This document shows positions 5,347-5,828 of a DNA stretch of 5,828 bases, piece by piece. The translations under genes and the position numbers were made by a program. The notes under the pieces were generated by a model, which saw only the letters and a list, made by a program, of their open reading frames with translations, made no database searches and had not been told where the DNA came from. Location of the stretch: the NCBI GenBank assembly GCA_947174725.1, contig CAMWKA010000136.1, positions 1 through 5,828 of the forward strand, in the 5' to 3' direction. The first letter of the stretch is position 1, and each line of letters starts with the position of its first letter. The DNA comes from an uncultured Lachnospiraceae bacterium. Lineage in GTDB: Bacteria; Bacillota; Clostridia; Lachnospirales; Lachnospiraceae.

Positions 5347-5828
5347 TCTTTAGCTCCTTCCTTCCACCGATCCAATAAATCAATGATGGTTTTCTCTATA
5401 TCTTCCGGCGTATAGTTTTCCGGGAAATACTGATTAATGCGCTTTTCATTCATTGTAAATCTTCGTTTCGGCGCGGACATCTTCCCGATCAGGATCTCCA
5501 AAATCTGTTCTTCCTCCAGCGCACATCCCGCCCGCTTTTCCACTTCTTTTATCTTCTGTGCCTGTACTATACTTGGCACTATATTATGATCCGTCATAAC
5601 CACCCATAGACGGTTCTGGCTGACCGGACGCAGAAATGACAATTCATAGCCCACATTCACCGGCATGCGCTTTGCATCAACCATATCCAGCATTGCTTTC
5701 AGCAGATGATTCAGATGCATATAACGCCGGATCTGGTTCCTTGATTCGCCAAATTCTGCCGCAAGTTTTTCGTCCGTCCGCCCCTTATCTTCTGCAGAGA
5801 TCACCTTAGCGCGCATGGCGTATGCCTT
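5343..5828 (-). CDS. ParB/RepB/Spo0J-family partition protein, 5' end outside window
   Basis: This gene runs off the right edge. In the window it reads 161 codons from KAYAMRAKVI to the TGA at 5345-5343. The ATG at 5816 is internal, because the frame stays open upstream and KAYA fits the conserved helix just before the helix-turn-helix. Visible are a helix-turn-helix of the central ParB DNA-binding domain (KLAAEFGESRNQIRRYMHL), then VDAKRMPVNVGYELSFL, which matches the family's 'F.PAVELSYL' segment, and a C-terminal tail (INQYFPENYTPEDIEKTI and RWKEG) seen in clostridial element-borne ParB proteins. The N-terminal nuclease/CTPase-like domain should lie beyond base 5828. It probably helps element maintenance or segregation by binding a centromere-like site. 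Its stop overlaps the topB start by 4 bases. Confidence 0.9.
   Translation of the reverse strand, partial: KAYAMRAKVISAEDKGRTDEKLAAEFGESRNQIRRYMHLNHLLKAMLDMVDAKRMPVNVGYELSFLRPVSQNRLWVVMTDHNIVPSIVQAQKIKEVEKRAGCALEEEQILEILIGKMSAPKRRFTMNEKRINQYFPENYTPEDIEKTIIDLLDRWKEGAKE
5354..5359 (-). promoter_or_regulatory. Ribosome binding site of topB inside the parB 3' end
   Basis: AAGGAG on the minus strand lies 7 bases before the topB ATG at 5346 and within the last codons of parB. This fixes the topB start and supports coupled translation of the two genes. Confidence 0.75.

Larger units (their letters stand above)
1501..5828. mobile_element. Left end of an integrated ICE-like element (right end outside window)
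   Basis: The left boundary is inferred from loss of deacetylase homology after codon 190 at base 1500. Inside lie a large serine recombinase at the extreme end, a small basic protein, topoisomerase III and a ParB-like protein, all on the minus strand. This set is typical of clostridial integrative conjugative or plasmid-derived elements. No relaxase, coupling protein or type IV secretion gene is visible in the window, so its ability to conjugate is not shown. The boundary could be off by a few bases because attachment cores are shared by host and element. Confidence 0.75.

Overview
The window looks like chromosomal DNA from an endospore-forming Clostridia, most likely Lachnospiraceae-like, into which a mobile element has integrated. 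This rests on gene content: a PdaB-type (spore-associated family) polysaccharide deacetylase, a PII protein, strong AGGAGG-type ribosome binding sites, and a clostridial conjugative-element style ParB/TopB/serine recombinase set. No species can be named from the sequence alone.

Left part (about 1-1500) is host DNA. It holds a small AT-rich protein with one predicted membrane helix (minus), a PII-family nitrogen signalling protein (minus) with an atypical T-loop, and, divergently on the plus strand, a membrane-anchored PdaB-like deacetylase. The deacetylase reads normally for 190 codons, up to the family's WDVD motif. It then loses all resemblance to the family at about position 1500, where foreign DNA begins.

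Right part (about 1501-5828, continuing past the window) is the left end of an integrated element. All its genes read leftward toward the junction. They are the 3' part of a parB-like partition gene, topB (DNA topoisomerase III, overlapping parB by 4 bases), a 272-base non-coding spacer, a 52-residue basic small protein not previously listed in this window, and a 496-residue large serine recombinase whose stop codon lies only about 34 bases from the junction. The spacer holds a good sigma-A type promoter and a structured leader with possible micro-ORFs.

Reading them together: ParB and TopB suggest an integrative conjugative or plasmid-like element. The terminal serine recombinase, probably co-expressed with the small protein from the spacer promoter, would integrate and excise it. 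The target is a sporulation-type gene, so precise excision would be expected to restore the deacetylase. That makes a developmentally regulated intervening element, similar in principle to skin in sigK or SPbeta in spsM, the most interesting hypothesis here. It is an inference, because the right end of the element is outside the window.
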